From Shewanella aquimarina (GTDB lineage: Bacteria > Pseudomonadota > Gammaproteobacteria > Enterobacterales > Shewanellaceae): a stretch of 64,000 bases of DNA. Location: NCBI RefSeq assembly GCF_023349185.1, contig NZ_JAKIKY010000003.1, forward strand, positions 62,001-126,000, read 5' to 3'. Shown one piece after another: positions 45,262 through 55,867 of this stretch (position 1 is the stretch's first letter; the number at the start of each line of letters is the position of its first letter). Below the pieces are notes generated by a model. The model had not been told where the DNA came from, searched no databases, and saw nothing but the letters and a program-made list of their open reading frames with translations. A program made the position numbers and the translations under genes.

Positions 45262-47106
45262 ATGCTGTGGCTTGCGGTCTATTTTCCTCACTGGTTACTT
45301 CAGTATCAAGGCTACCATCAAGGTTTGCCCCAGGGCAGCGAGCTGGCCCTCTTCGAGCGTCAGTCCAGTCAGATCCTTATCGCCTCAAGCGCTGCGGCTA
45401 AGCTGGGGGTCGAGACGGGCCAGAGTCTGGCGACCGCCCAGGCGCTCAGCCCATCGCTGCAGTTATTAGCCTATGAGCCCTCTTTGAGTCAGGAGGCCAG
45501 CCATTGGCTGTGCCAGTGGAGCTATGGTTACAGCGCCAGGGTCGTGCCGCCCGTCTGCCCGTTCGAGCAGGCCAGGCAAAAGAAACCGAATGAGTCGCCG
45601 AGTCTGACAGACACCTTGCTGCTGGAGGTAGGCTCGATGGCGAAGGTTTTCGGCGGCCTGGACAGACTCATCAGCCAGTATCATAAGACAGCCCAGGATT
45701 ATGGGCTCGAGTGCCAGTTTGCCCTGGGAGAGAATGCACTGCTGGCTCAGCTAGGGGCCAGATACCGGCCTATGTTCAGGCAGGCTGGTGAGCCATCAGA
45801 TGACTATTGGCCGTTATCACAAAAGAATGAGCCGTTGTCACAAGAGAATGCGCCGTTGTCACAAGAGAATACGCGATTGCTGCGAGACAATGAGCCGCAG
45901 GGCATGTCAGTGGCGCCAGCCTATCCCCAAGGCGCAGAGATTGAAGAAGTAGCCCCCGAGGTGTTAGCGCAGCAGGCCTATGGTCAGGAGCGGCTATCAC
46001 AGGAGGAGCTATCACAAGAGAGGCTATCACAGGAGGAGTTTGTCCAGGTTACTCTCGCCCAAATCGCGTCTTTGCCGGTCTCTGTCTTGCCATTGCCGCA
46101 ACATGTGTTGCAGGCCCTTGAGAATATGGGGCTGACCCAGGTTAAGGCGCTGCTTACCTTGCCGTTCAAGGAGCTTGGTGAGCGTTTTGGCGAGACCGTG
46201 CTGACCCTACTGGCTCGCCTCAAAGGTCAGCTACCCCAGGTGCATGAGTTTTATCAGATGCCTGAGTCTTATCGCCACAAGCTGGCCTTGCTCTATGAGG
46301 TGAGTCACCTCGAAGGCTTGGCCTTTCCCCTTGGGCGCATGTTAGGGACGCTATCGGCCTATCTTGTACAGCGTCAACAGGCGGTGCTGGCGCTGTCATT
46401 AACCTTAGTGTTTCGCGATCTGAATCTAGCCCCGCTACGCTGTGAGATCCGTTACCCCTTCGCCGAACATAGGGCCGACGCCCTGCTTAAGCTTTGCCGC
46501 GTGCAACTGGAGCGTCTTACCCTGGAGGCACCGGTGACTAGCCTGGCGATTCAGGCCGATACGCTGGTGGCACTGTCGGTGCAGACACCCCATTGGTGGC
46601 AGGGTGAGGGGGAGAGCGATGCCAGCATGCGTCTGTTATCCCTGCTTGAGGCGCGTTTAGGGGCAGACAAGGTTAAGGGACTTGAGAATCACAGTCATCA
46701 CCTGCCGGAGCAGAGCTGGCAGAGCCGCAGCCTTTCTCAAAACCGTTTGGGTGCCCAGGGACGCAAGGGAGCGAGTCAGGATGCTATGGTCTCAGGGAGC
46801 AACCTGTGCGCCGAGCCAAGGGCCAGCTATCAGGGTAAGACCCGTGCGCTGAGCGAGGAGGCGACCTTGTTTACGGATCTGTTTCATGGCCTGTGTGACG
46901 GCCGCATTCGGCCCAATTGGCTACTGCGTCAGCCTGAGCCAATTGGGCAGGAGTCGGTGAGCCTGCTCAAGGGCCCGGAGCGACTGCATAGTCCCTGGTC
47001 GGCGAGTCCGCCGCGGGATTATTATCTTGCCCGCCGACACCATGGCGGACTCTGCTGGGTGTTTCGCACGCCTGAGGGCTTATTCCTGCAGGGATGGTTT
47101 GGCTAA
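45262..47106 (+). CDS. imuB: ImuB, Y-family polymerase-like accessory protein
   Basis: A catalytically inactive Y-family polymerase that links DnaE2 to the sliding clamp. The N-terminus (MLWLAVYFPHWLLQYQGYHQ) has the Y-family fold pattern but lacks the DxD metal aspartates, and LLLEVGSMAKVFGGLDRL replaces the usual acidic motif, as in other ImuB. A helix-hairpin-helix (VLQALENMGLTQVKALLTLP) and a little-finger region follow. It is larger than usual (614 residues) because of an insert (about residues 184-258) built from tandem repeats PLSQ(K/E)N and RLSQEE. It overlaps dnaE2 by at least one base. Confidence 0.93.
   Translation: MLWLAVYFPHWLLQYQGYHQGLPQGSELALFERQSSQILIASSAAAKLGVETGQSLATAQALSPSLQLLAYEPSLSQEASHWLCQWSYGYSARVVPPVCPFEQARQKKPNESPSLTDTLLLEVGSMAKVFGGLDRLISQYHKTAQDYGLECQFALGENALLAQLGARYRPMFRQAGEPSDDYWPLSQKNEPLSQENAPLSQENTRLLRDNEPQGMSVAPAYPQGAEIEEVAPEVLAQQAYGQERLSQEELSQERLSQEEFVQVTLAQIASLPVSVLPLPQHVLQALENMGLTQVKALLTLPFKELGERFGETVLTLLARLKGQLPQVHEFYQMPESYRHKLALLYEVSHLEGLAFPLGRMLGTLSAYLVQRQQAVLALSLTLVFRDLNLAPLRCEIRYPFAEHRADALLKLCRVQLERLTLEAPVTSLAIQADTLVALSVQTPHWWQGEGESDASMRLLSLLEARLGADKVKGLENHSHHLPEQSWQSRSLSQNRLGAQGRKGASQDAMVSGSNLCAEPRASYQGKTRALSEEATLFTDLFHGLCDGRIRPNWLLRQPEPIGQESVSLLKGPERLHSPWSASPPRDYYLARRHHGGLCWVFRTPEGLFLQGWFG
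45811..45894 (+). repeat. Four 21-bp tandem units inside imuB
   Basis: Units of 21 bases begin CCGTTATCACAAAAGAATGA, CCGTTGTCACAAGAGAATGC, CCGTTGTCACAAGAGAATAC and CGATTGCTGCGAGACAATGA. Units one to three are close to identical; the fourth is degenerate. They encode PLSQKNE/PLSQENA/PLSQENT/RLLRDNE in frame. Confidence 0.9.
45991..46035 (+). repeat. Three 15-bp tandem units inside imuB
   Basis: CGGCTATCACAGGAG, GAGCTATCACAAGAG and AGGCTATCACAGGAG, encoding RLSQE/ELSQE/RLSQE. Related in sequence to the 21-bp repeat upstream (shared TCACAAGAG). Confidence 0.9.
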
Positions 47107-50100
47107 TGCGCACCCAATCACAGCACACTGAGCCACAGTATGCCGAATTACACGCTCTCTCCAATTACAGCTTTTTGCGGGGGGCCTCTCACCCCCATGA
47201 GCTGGTGGAGCAGGCCAAGCGCCTGGGCTATCAGGCGCTGGCGTTGACCGACGAATGTTCCTTCGCCGGTGTGGTTAAGGCCCATGAGGCGGCTAAGCGC
47301 TGCAACCTTAAGTTGATCTTGGGCGCCGAGTTTCATCTCGATGAGGGGCTGTTTGTGCTGCTGGCACCCAGTCGTCTGGCCTATGGCGAGATCAGCGCCC
47401 TGGTCACCCAGGCCAGGCGGAGTCAGAGTAAGGGCGAGTACAGGGTGAGCCTAGAGGCTATCCTGGCTCAGCAGCAGAGCCTGCTGCTGTGGCGGCCACC
47501 GACTCTGGCGCAGTTTAGGCAAGGCGGCGGGGGAGCGAGCGCAGAGCCCGATATGTTATCTCGTTATCGTGAGCACATAGGAGGCATAGCCTCACGGCTG
47601 GTTTCAGCCTTTTCGGGACGCCTGCATCTCTTGATGGAGCGACTCTTGCTGCCGGGAGAGGCACTCAACCTACAGCAATGGCAATGGCTGAGTCAGGCCC
47701 AGGCGATCCCCTGTGTGGCGGCCGGTGGCGTGCGCATGCATGAGGCGGAGCGTCAGCCGCTGCTCGATATCTTGACCTGTATCGCCCATGGGCGGGATCT
47801 CGATAGCGGTGCGGCCCTATGCTCCATCAACGCTGAAGCCAGCCTCAAGCCAATAGCGGCGCAGCGTAAACGCTACCCTCAGGCGTGGATCGACAACGCC
47901 CTGGCGCTGGCCCGTCGCTGTCATTTCTCCCTGGATGAACTCGAATATGAGTACCCGGCGGAGGTGGTACCAGCCGACATGCAGGCCAGTGAGTATCTGG
48001 CGCAGGCGGTGCGGGAAGGGGCCAAACGGCGCTTTCCGGCCGGGGTGCCCGCTAAGGTGAAGATGCAATATGAGAAGGAGCTGCAATTGATTGCGGCGAT
48101 GGCCTATGAGTATTTCTTTCTCACCATCTATGACATCGTCTGTTTCGCCAAATCCCAGCAGATCCTCTATCAGGGGCGGGGCTCGGCGGCGAACTCAGTG
48201 GTCTGTTACTGCCTGGGGATCACCGAGGTGGATCCCACTAAGATCAACATGTTGTTCGAACGCTTCATCTCTAAGGAGCGTAACGAGCCGCCGGATATCG
48301 ACGTGGACTTCGAGCATGAGCGGCGCGAGGAGGTGATTCAGTATATCTACCGCAAATATGGCCGTGAGCGCACCGCGCTTGCCGCGGCGGTGATCTGCTA
48401 CCGCTTCAAGAGTGCCATGGGCGATGTGGGCAAGGCGCTGGGAATAGATGCCGAGCAGATCGCCCTGATGATTAAGCGCATAGATCGCCGGGATCCCAAG
48501 CACCACTGGACGACTCAGCTGGCCGCCATGCTGCCAGACTCGGGGCGCGGACGCATGTTGCTGCCCCTAGTGCAGACGCTGATCGGCTTTCCCCGTCACC
48601 TGTCGCAGCACGTAGGCGGTTTTATCATCTCGGCGGGCCCCTTGTCTGAGCTGGTGCCCATTGAAAATGCGGCCATGGCGGAGCGCACAGTGATCCAGTG
48701 GGATAAAGATGATCTAGAGACCCTAGGGCTGCTCAAGGTGGATATCCTGGCGCTGGGTATGCTGACGGCGATCCGCAAGACCTTTGCCTTGCTGAGTCGA
48801 CCCGAGAAAGGCTTTTCCATGGCCGATGTGGTCTGGGAGGAGGCGGAGGTCTATCGCATGTTGCAGAAGGGCGACAGCATAGGCGTGTTTCAGGTCGAGT
48901 CGCGGGCCCAGAGCGCCATGCTGCCAAGGCTTAAGCCTGCCTGCTATTACGACCTCGTGGTACAGATCGCCATCGTCAGGCCTGGGCCAATCCAGGGGGA
49001 TATGGTGTATCCCTACCTGAGACGAAGGGACGGCCTGGAAGCGGTGGAGTATCCTAGTCCGGCGGTCGAGTCCGTGTTATCTCGCACCATGGGCGTGCCT
49101 ATCTTTCAGGAGCAGGTGATCCAGCTGGCCATGGTGGCTGCCGGTTTTAGCGGCGGTGAAGCGGATCAGCTGCGTCGGGCGATGGCAAGCTGGAAACGCA
49201 CCGGTGAGCTGGATAAGTTTGAGGCTAAGTTGCTCAAGGGGATGGCGGCGCGCGGCTACAGCCAAACATTTGCCGAGCAGATTTACCGGCAGATCAAGGG
49301 CTTCGGCGAGTATGGTTTTCCCGAGTCCCATTCGGCCAGCTTCGCCCTGCTGGCCTATGTGTCGGCCTATCTTAAGCATCATTATCCGGCGGCCTTCTGC
49401 TGCGCCTTACTCAACAGCCAACCCATGGGGTTTTACAGCCCGTCGCAGCTGATCCAGGATGTGTTGCGTCACCATGTCATGGTGTTGCCGGTATGCGTCA
49501 ATCACAGCGACTGGGAGAATAGTCTGGTGAGCCTGCAGGAAGGCGAGGAACCGGCGATCCGCCTAGGCTTTCGCCAGGTCAAAGGCCTGAGGCATGAGGA
49601 TATCAAGGTGCTGATTCAGGCGCGTCCAGAGGGGGGCTTTAAGCGAGTCGAGCAGCTCTATGAGACTGGTCTGTCTCAGGGCTGTCTGACCCTACTGGCC
49701 AGCGCCGATGCCCTGTTGAGCCTGGCTGGACACAGGTATCAGGCGCGCTGGCAACTCAGTGCCTATCAGCCGAGCCTGCCACTGTTTGATGAACTGCCGC
49801 CAGCTTCTAGCCAGGTGGTGTTGGCGCCTCCCAGCGAGATGGCGGCCATGCAGAGTGATTATCGCCACCTGGGACTCAGCCTAGGGCGCCATGTGATGGC
49901 GCAGCTCAGGGAGCAGATGCCATTTAAAGGCTGTCTGCGCGCCGCAGAGCTATCAGGTTGTCGTCACGGGCAGCTGGTTCGCGTGGCCGGAGTGGTCGTG
50001 GGACGTCAGCGTCCGGGGACCGCCTCGGGCGTCACCTTCGTGACACTGGAAGATGAGACGGGCAACATCAATGTGATCGTCTGGAGCGCCACGGCCAGGG

Positions 50101-50252
50101 CGCAGCGACAGCCATTTCTAACATCAAAAATTTTAAAGGTAACCGGCGTACTTGAGACGCAATCTGGTGTGTCACATATTATTGCCGGCAGGCTGGATGA
50201 CCTATCTGGCATGGTGAATGATTTTGAGTCAAGCTCGCGAGATTTTCGTTAG
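47106..50252 (+). CDS. dnaE2: Error-prone DNA polymerase DnaE2
   Basis: C-family polymerase of the SOS-induced ImuA-ImuB-DnaE2 mutasome. PHP domain: YAELHALSNYSFLRGASHP. Catalytic core: QILYQGRGSAANSVVCYCLG and PPDIDVDFEHERREEVIQYI with the metal aspartates intact. C-terminal OB domain: VRVAGVVVGRQRPGTASG. I favour the ATG at 47106, which overlaps the imuB TAA (TAATG), giving 1048 residues; an in-frame ATG at 47094 is possible. No proofreading domain is attached, as expected. Confidence 0.95.
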   Translation: MRTQSQHTEPQYAELHALSNYSFLRGASHPHELVEQAKRLGYQALALTDECSFAGVVKAHEAAKRCNLKLILGAEFHLDEGLFVLLAPSRLAYGEISALVTQARRSQSKGEYRVSLEAILAQQQSLLLWRPPTLAQFRQGGGGASAEPDMLSRYREHIGGIASRLVSAFSGRLHLLMERLLLPGEALNLQQWQWLSQAQAIPCVAAGGVRMHEAERQPLLDILTCIAHGRDLDSGAALCSINAEASLKPIAAQRKRYPQAWIDNALALARRCHFSLDELEYEYPAEVVPADMQASEYLAQAVREGAKRRFPAGVPAKVKMQYEKELQLIAAMAYEYFFLTIYDIVCFAKSQQILYQGRGSAANSVVCYCLGITEVDPTKINMLFERFISKERNEPPDIDVDFEHERREEVIQYIYRKYGRERTALAAAVICYRFKSAMGDVGKALGIDAEQIALMIKRIDRRDPKHHWTTQLAAMLPDSGRGRMLLPLVQTLIGFPRHLSQHVGGFIISAGPLSELVPIENAAMAERTVIQWDKDDLETLGLLKVDILALGMLTAIRKTFALLSRPEKGFSMADVVWEEAEVYRMLQKGDSIGVFQVESRAQSAMLPRLKPACYYDLVVQIAIVRPGPIQGDMVYPYLRRRDGLEAVEYPSPAVESVLSRTMGVPIFQEQVIQLAMVAAGFSGGEADQLRRAMASWKRTGELDKFEAKLLKGMAARGYSQTFAEQIYRQIKGFGEYGFPESHSASFALLAYVSAYLKHHYPAAFCCALLNSQPMGFYSPSQLIQDVLRHHVMVLPVCVNHSDWENSLVSLQEGEEPAIRLGFRQVKGLRHEDIKVLIQARPEGGFKRVEQLYETGLSQGCLTLLASADALLSLAGHRYQARWQLSAYQPSLPLFDELPPASSQVVLAPPSEMAAMQSDYRHLGLSLGRHVMAQLREQMPFKGCLRAAELSGCRHGQLVRVAGVVVGRQRPGTASGVTFVTLEDETGNINVIVWSATARAQRQPFLTSKILKVTGVLETQSGVSHIIAGRLDDLSGMVNDFESSSRDFR

Positions 50253-50278
50253 TGCCGGGAGCCATTGGAGCTGTGCTC

Positions 50279-50368
50279 TGTTTGTCTCTCCACTATTTAT
50301 CTTTCAACTGAGTGCTGTTCAACTTAATGCCTCTCCACTGTTTGCCTCTCTACTGAGTGTCTTTCCAC
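50279..50368. repeat. Six 15-bp degenerate tandem units after dnaE2
   Basis: Consecutive 15-base units: TGTTTGTCTCTCCAC, TATTTATCTTTCAAC, TGAGTGCTGTTCAAC, TTAATGCCTCTCCAC, TGTTTGCCTCTCTAC, TGAGTGTCTTTCCAC. A second direct repeat, TTATGGC(G/A)TTTGTCAT, follows at 50392 and 50416. No gene is supported here. Confidence 0.85.
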
Positions 50369-50570
50369 CGAGCGCCTTGGCGTTACTTTGCTTATGGCGT
50401 TTGTCATGGTACTTGTTATGGCATTTGTCATAGCACTTTGAGGTATACTCATCGCTTGCATTTTACATTCATTATTCTGTCATTTTATTTTTTAGATAGG
50501 GCGCTTTCACCTAAGGGGAGAGCGCCTTTCATCAAGGCTTTTCACCGAGCGTTAGCTGAGTATGCCCCAT

Positions 50571-50690
50571 GGGTAAAAAAGCCTGGGAAGAGCTTGGGTA
50601 AAGGAATACTGGGTAAAGGAAGACGGGAAAAGAAAAACAGAGTGAAGGGAAAACTGGGTGAAAAGCAACAGAGTGAAGGAGAAAGGGTGA
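50571..50690. repeat. Degenerate 15-16 bp purine-rich tandem repeat before the DTW gene
   Basis: Units of the type CTGGGTAAAGGAAGA recur with drift (CTTGGGTAAAGGAATA, CGGGAAAAGAAAAACA, GAGTGAAGGGAAAACT, GGGTGAAAAGCAACA, GAGTGAAGGAGAAAGG). The last unit supplies the AAGGAG ribosome-binding site of the DTW-domain gene. Confidence 0.7.
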
Positions 50691-51241
50691 AGTTTGTCTT
50701 ACTAACACACGAGCGAGAGTACGATCGTCCCAGTAACACTGGTCAGCTGGCGTTAGCCGCTTTTCCCGAACTTTGTCGCCGCGTGCGCTGGTCTCGGATT
50801 GCGCCCGATGAGGCGCTGAAACAAGCCTGCGAGTCGGGCGATGCCCTGTTGTTGTTTCCCAAGGAATCTAACCTTGATCAGGCAGATAATGGGGAGAGTG
50901 TGGATGAGGCTGACTCGTCCGTGCAACTTCTGGCAGCGTCATTTCTGAATGAGCAGAACCAGGCTAACCAGTGTGGGATGCTGGGCGTAGGACAGGTGAT
51001 CATTCTCGATGCCACCTGGCAGGAAGCGAGAAAGATGGTGCGCCAAACGCCCTATCTGCAAGCGGCAAGACGGTTGACCCTAGAAGAATGCAAGCCCTCC
51101 CGTTATCGTCTGAGGCGTAACCAGTTGTCCGAGGGGCTGTGCACCATAGAGTGCATCATTAGCCTGATGAATCGCTTTGGAATGAGCCAAGCGGCGCAGC
51201 AGCTGGATGAGGCCTTTGACGCCTTTATGTTGGAGCATTAG
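50687..51241 (+). CDS. DTW-domain protein (TapT/YfiP-like tRNA aminocarboxypropyltransferase family)
   Basis: DTW proteins transfer the aminocarboxypropyl group of SAM to U47 of some tRNAs (E. coli YfiP/TapT). Seen here: REYDRPSNTGQLALAAFPE, the DTW-like motif VIILDATWQEARKMVRQTPYL and SRYRLRRNQLSEGLCTIE. I chose the GTG at 50687 (MKFVLLTHERE) because AAGGAG lies five bases before it; a longer frame from 50357 would run through repeat DNA. The 184-residue protein lacks the N-terminal Cys cluster of YfiP, so activity is uncertain. Confidence 0.82.
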   Translation: MKFVLLTHEREYDRPSNTGQLALAAFPELCRRVRWSRIAPDEALKQACESGDALLLFPKESNLDQADNGESVDEADSSVQLLAASFLNEQNQANQCGMLGVGQVIILDATWQEARKMVRQTPYLQAARRLTLEECKPSRYRLRRNQLSEGLCTIECIISLMNRFGMSQAAQQLDEAFDAFMLEH

Positions 51242-51323
51242 GGTTGGAGCACTAGGGTTAGAGCGCCTAGGTTAACGCACCTGAGTTAGCGCAGCTGAGT
51301 TAAATCATCTGAATTAAATCACC
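51240..51323. repeat. Degenerate 14-15 bp tandem repeat between convergent genes
   Basis: Units: AGGGTTGGAGCACT, AGGGTTAGAGCGCCT, AGGTTAACGCACCTG, AGTTAGCGCAGCTG, AGTTAAATCATCTG and a partial AATTAAATCACC. It fills the gap between the DTW gene and the hemolysin III gene and reaches into the latter's stop codon. Confidence 0.85.
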
Positions 51324-52024
51324 GTCAGATAGACGCATAAAAAGTGACTGAGGGCGCCGGCTAGGACAAACAGATGCCAGATGGCGTGATTATAGGGGAT
51401 GCGTTTACCCACGTAGAAGATCACCCCGACACTGTAGAAGATCCCGCCCGCCAAGAGTAGCTGAAATCCCAGCGGACTCATGGCGGCCAGCAGTTGTTTC
51501 ATCACTATGACACACAACCAGCCCATCACTAGATAGAGCACCAGGCTAAAGGCCTTGAAGCGATGAATAAACAGCGTCTTGAACAGGATACCGCCAAGAG
51601 CCAGCGCCCAGATGGCGACTAGAATGGCATCGGCTTCGACACTATCGAGCAGGATCTGCATCAGGGGAGTGTAGGTGCCGGCGATCAGCAGGTAGATGGC
51701 GCAGTGATCGGCTATCTTGAGTCGATGTTTTAATTTGGGCGCGGAGACGCTGTGATAGAGGGTAGAGCAGAGAAACAGGAGTATGATGCTCAAACAGTAG
51801 AGCGCCAATCCACCAAGCTGTAAATCGGTTAGCCTGTCCCATCCCTTGAGTAGCGAAAACACCAATGCCATGATCCCTGCAATAACCCCCAGGCCATGAC
51901 TGAGGGCATTGGCTAGCTCTTCGGCGCGACTATAGGGGGCGACGTTTGTTCCTAAGTTGGGCTGGGTATCCAGGGGGATCTCTTGGGGGGGCATTGTTTG
52001 TGTCCGCATGGTTTGTGGTGGCAT
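51314..52024 (-). CDS. Hemolysin III family membrane protein (YqfA-like)
   Basis: A 236-residue protein with seven membrane helices of the hemolysin III/adiponectin-receptor type. Family features: EELANALSHGLGVIAGIMAL, LYHSVSAPKLKHRLKIADH (metal-binding His region), CAIYLLIAGTYTPLMQILL and PYNHAIWHLFVLAGALSHF. The name is historical; bacterial members such as YqfA are integral membrane proteins without proven haemolytic role. The first 20 residues contain a small internal repeat (PPQTMRTQTMPPQE) and may not be conserved. Confidence 0.9.
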   Translation of the reverse strand: MPPQTMRTQTMPPQEIPLDTQPNLGTNVAPYSRAEELANALSHGLGVIAGIMALVFSLLKGWDRLTDLQLGGLALYCLSIILLFLCSTLYHSVSAPKLKHRLKIADHCAIYLLIAGTYTPLMQILLDSVEADAILVAIWALALGGILFKTLFIHRFKAFSLVLYLVMGWLCVIVMKQLLAAMSPLGFQLLLAGGIFYSVGVIFYVGKRIPYNHAIWHLFVLAGALSHFLCVYLTVI

Positions 52025-52226
52025 TACACTCTCTAAAACTGGTTAGACCTCATTAGTGCCGAGTCTAACAGCAAGCTTTCAAAAAATAAATGATTTAGCG
52101 TACATATGTACGCTTAAATTGTGTGGATATATTTTAGTGTTTGAATATATTGGCTTTTAAATCTCACTCTGTCCACCATGTATCCTTGGCGGAACTTATC
52201 GCATCTCATCACCTCTAAAGCGCTAA

Positions 52227-53489
52227 GTGACCCAAGGAAAAGATGAGTTGGTATTGCGAGTGCTCCCTAAGGATAGTCAGCCTCCCTGGCCGTGCCCCAA
52301 TTTTAATCTTGATATTGATATTGATCTTGATATCGATGTTGCGCCGTCAGCCTTCAGTCATTTCGTCAATGAGCCTGCAGACAGTCAGCAAGCTAAGCTG
52401 ACAGAAGTTCCCCTTGCTAAAGGCCTGCTTGTGAGAGTTGGCCGCATGGATCTGGCTATCTTCTTGGTTGTCCTCTTCACGCATCTTGCACTGCTGACCT
52501 TGTTGAGTTGGCAGTTCGAAGGGCCATATTTGCAGCAAAGTATGCCGAAGGACAAGAAAGCCATAAGTGCCTATATGCTGACTCAGGCAGAGTTGGATGC
52601 CATGAGGGCTAGGTCTCAACCTCAACCTCAACCTCAACCTCAACCTCAACCTCAATTTCAGGTACAGTCTCAGGTTCAGTCTAAGCCTCAGTCTAAGCTT
52701 AAACCTCGTTCTCTGCCTGCCAATGCTTCTACACAAACGCCTCCTAAACCAACACAAAGCGAGTTAGATGACAGTGCAAATAGCCAGCGCGCATCGACTG
52801 AGGAGAAACCGACGCCGCAGGGTGCCGTTAAGGCCAATGCCGCGCTGATTAAGCCGTTATCTGCAGAGGAGGTTGCTGCTAGTCGAGCAACCGATATTGA
52901 GCCAATTACTACTCAATCCACGAATCCCAAAACCACAGATAGTAAGGCATCTCAGGCTGTGCCCAAAGCCGAGACTTCTGATGCTCACAAGGAGGAGAAG
53001 GCATTTTCTTTCGAAGATGCGCCCGGCCTTAACCTTAGCTCAGACATTAGCACAGACCTTAGTTCAGATCTTGGCCCTGCTGGTGAGCCGATATCAGCCT
53101 ATTCGGGGGCGGTAAGCGCCATGACGGGTGACTACATGGCCAGAGACAGGCAGGCGCAGTTGGACAACTTAGTCCAGAGTGCTGCCACAAATGCCACCCA
53201 GAAGAAGTCCATGAGTGAGATGGATGGTGATATGAGGGTATTGGCCCTACCTAAGGAAAATGAGTATGAGACGGCAATCACCTTAGACAGTAAGGTGGAT
53301 CCCAATCGCATCGTCAAGATAGGGGATACCTGTTATCGCGTGGTGAGTGTGGCGACACCAATTAACCCCCATGGGGAAAACTTAGGCTTCCCCTTTAAGT
53401 GTAGTGGCGACAAGGTGAAACAGGCGATAAAAGAGGGGCTAGATAAGCATCTGAGCATGATGGGAGTGAGTCAAAAAGGGAAAAATTAG
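52227..53489 (+). CDS. Unknown Gln/Pro-rich single-pass membrane protein
   Basis: Not recognised. About 75 N-terminal residues (with an Asp/Ile repeat DIDIDLDIDV) precede one membrane helix (LAIFLVVLFTHLALLTLLSW). Then comes a long low-complexity region with QPQPQP repeats (CAACCT six times at 52617) and Ser/Thr/Ala-rich stretches. A compact C-terminal domain (KVDPNRIVKIGDTCYRVVSV then FPFKCSGDKVKQAIKEGLDK) has two Cys. The layout resembles an envelope-spanning adaptor with a periplasmic C-domain (inference). The GTG start at 52227 is uncertain; a TTG seven codons on has AAGGA nearby. Confidence 0.7.
   Translation: MTQGKDELVLRVLPKDSQPPWPCPNFNLDIDIDLDIDVAPSAFSHFVNEPADSQQAKLTEVPLAKGLLVRVGRMDLAIFLVVLFTHLALLTLLSWQFEGPYLQQSMPKDKKAISAYMLTQAELDAMRARSQPQPQPQPQPQPQFQVQSQVQSKPQSKLKPRSLPANASTQTPPKPTQSELDDSANSQRASTEEKPTPQGAVKANAALIKPLSAEEVAASRATDIEPITTQSTNPKTTDSKASQAVPKAETSDAHKEEKAFSFEDAPGLNLSSDISTDLSSDLGPAGEPISAYSGAVSAMTGDYMARDRQAQLDNLVQSAATNATQKKSMSEMDGDMRVLALPKENEYETAITLDSKVDPNRIVKIGDTCYRVVSVATPINPHGENLGFPFKCSGDKVKQAIKEGLDKHLSMMGVSQKGKN
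52617..52652 (+). repeat. Hexanucleotide repeat CAACCT x6
   Basis: Six perfect CAACCT copies followed by CAATTT and further degenerate CAG-rich units, coding for a Gln-Pro tract in the membrane protein. Because the unit is six bases, length changes would stay in frame. Confidence 0.9.
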
Positions 53490-53603
53490 CGTGATATATT
53501 TTCACTTAAAACATAGTTTATCTTATTGCTGATTTTTAAGTGTATGTTTTTTGATGTTATTTTAATGTCGATATTTTTGTTTGTATCTGCATCGTTGTGG
53601 GGG

Positions 53604-53633
53604 TTGTCACCCTCAATCTCTTAGGTCTATACT
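53604..53633 (+). promoter_or_regulatory. Sigma70-type promoter of the thi operon
   Basis: TTGTCA (53604-53609) and TATACT (53628-53633) with 18 bases between. A start site seven bases on would fall at the first base of the riboswitch, which is the expected arrangement. Confidence 0.6.
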
Positions 53634-53640
53634 GAGGCCC

Positions 53641-53724
53641 TCTTGTCGGAGTGCCATTAGGCTGAGACCGTTAATTCGGGATCCGTTGAACCTGATCAGG
53701 TTAGTCCCTGCGAAGGAAACAAGC
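53641..53724 (+). promoter_or_regulatory. TPP riboswitch (THI element)
   Basis: Contains the conserved elements GGAGTGCC, GGCTGAGA and CCTGATCAGGTTAGTCCCTG, then GCGAAGGAAACAAG. P1 is closed by CTTGT (53642) with ACAAG (53719). It binds thiamine pyrophosphate and shuts the operon off. Between it and thiC (53725-53846) are hairpins CGCTG-ATGAA-CAGCG and AGGCC-ATTT-GGCCT. The latter sits six bases before the first ATG; no U-rich terminator is seen, so translational control is likely. Confidence 0.95.
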
Positions 53725-53828
53725 ATTATATGACCATAGTGTCGCCGCCGTTTTATCGGCCTGTCGAAAGCCCGCGCTGATGAACAGCGAGCTTAATTCG
53801 AGCGACACCCAGCATATTTTTGAATTAG

Positions 53829-55865
<2,037 letters not shown>

Positions 55866-55867
55866 CC

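Noticed and set aside
45800..46040. Repeats in imuB considered as a CRISPR-like array
   Set aside because: Units are contiguous, coding and in frame, with no spacers and no cas genes in the window.
50218..50433. A 71-codon frame after dnaE2 with pentapeptide repeats
   Set aside because: It overlaps the dnaE2 end, has no ribosome-binding site, and its repeats are explained by the 15-bp DNA repeat; hydrophobic composition alone is not enough.
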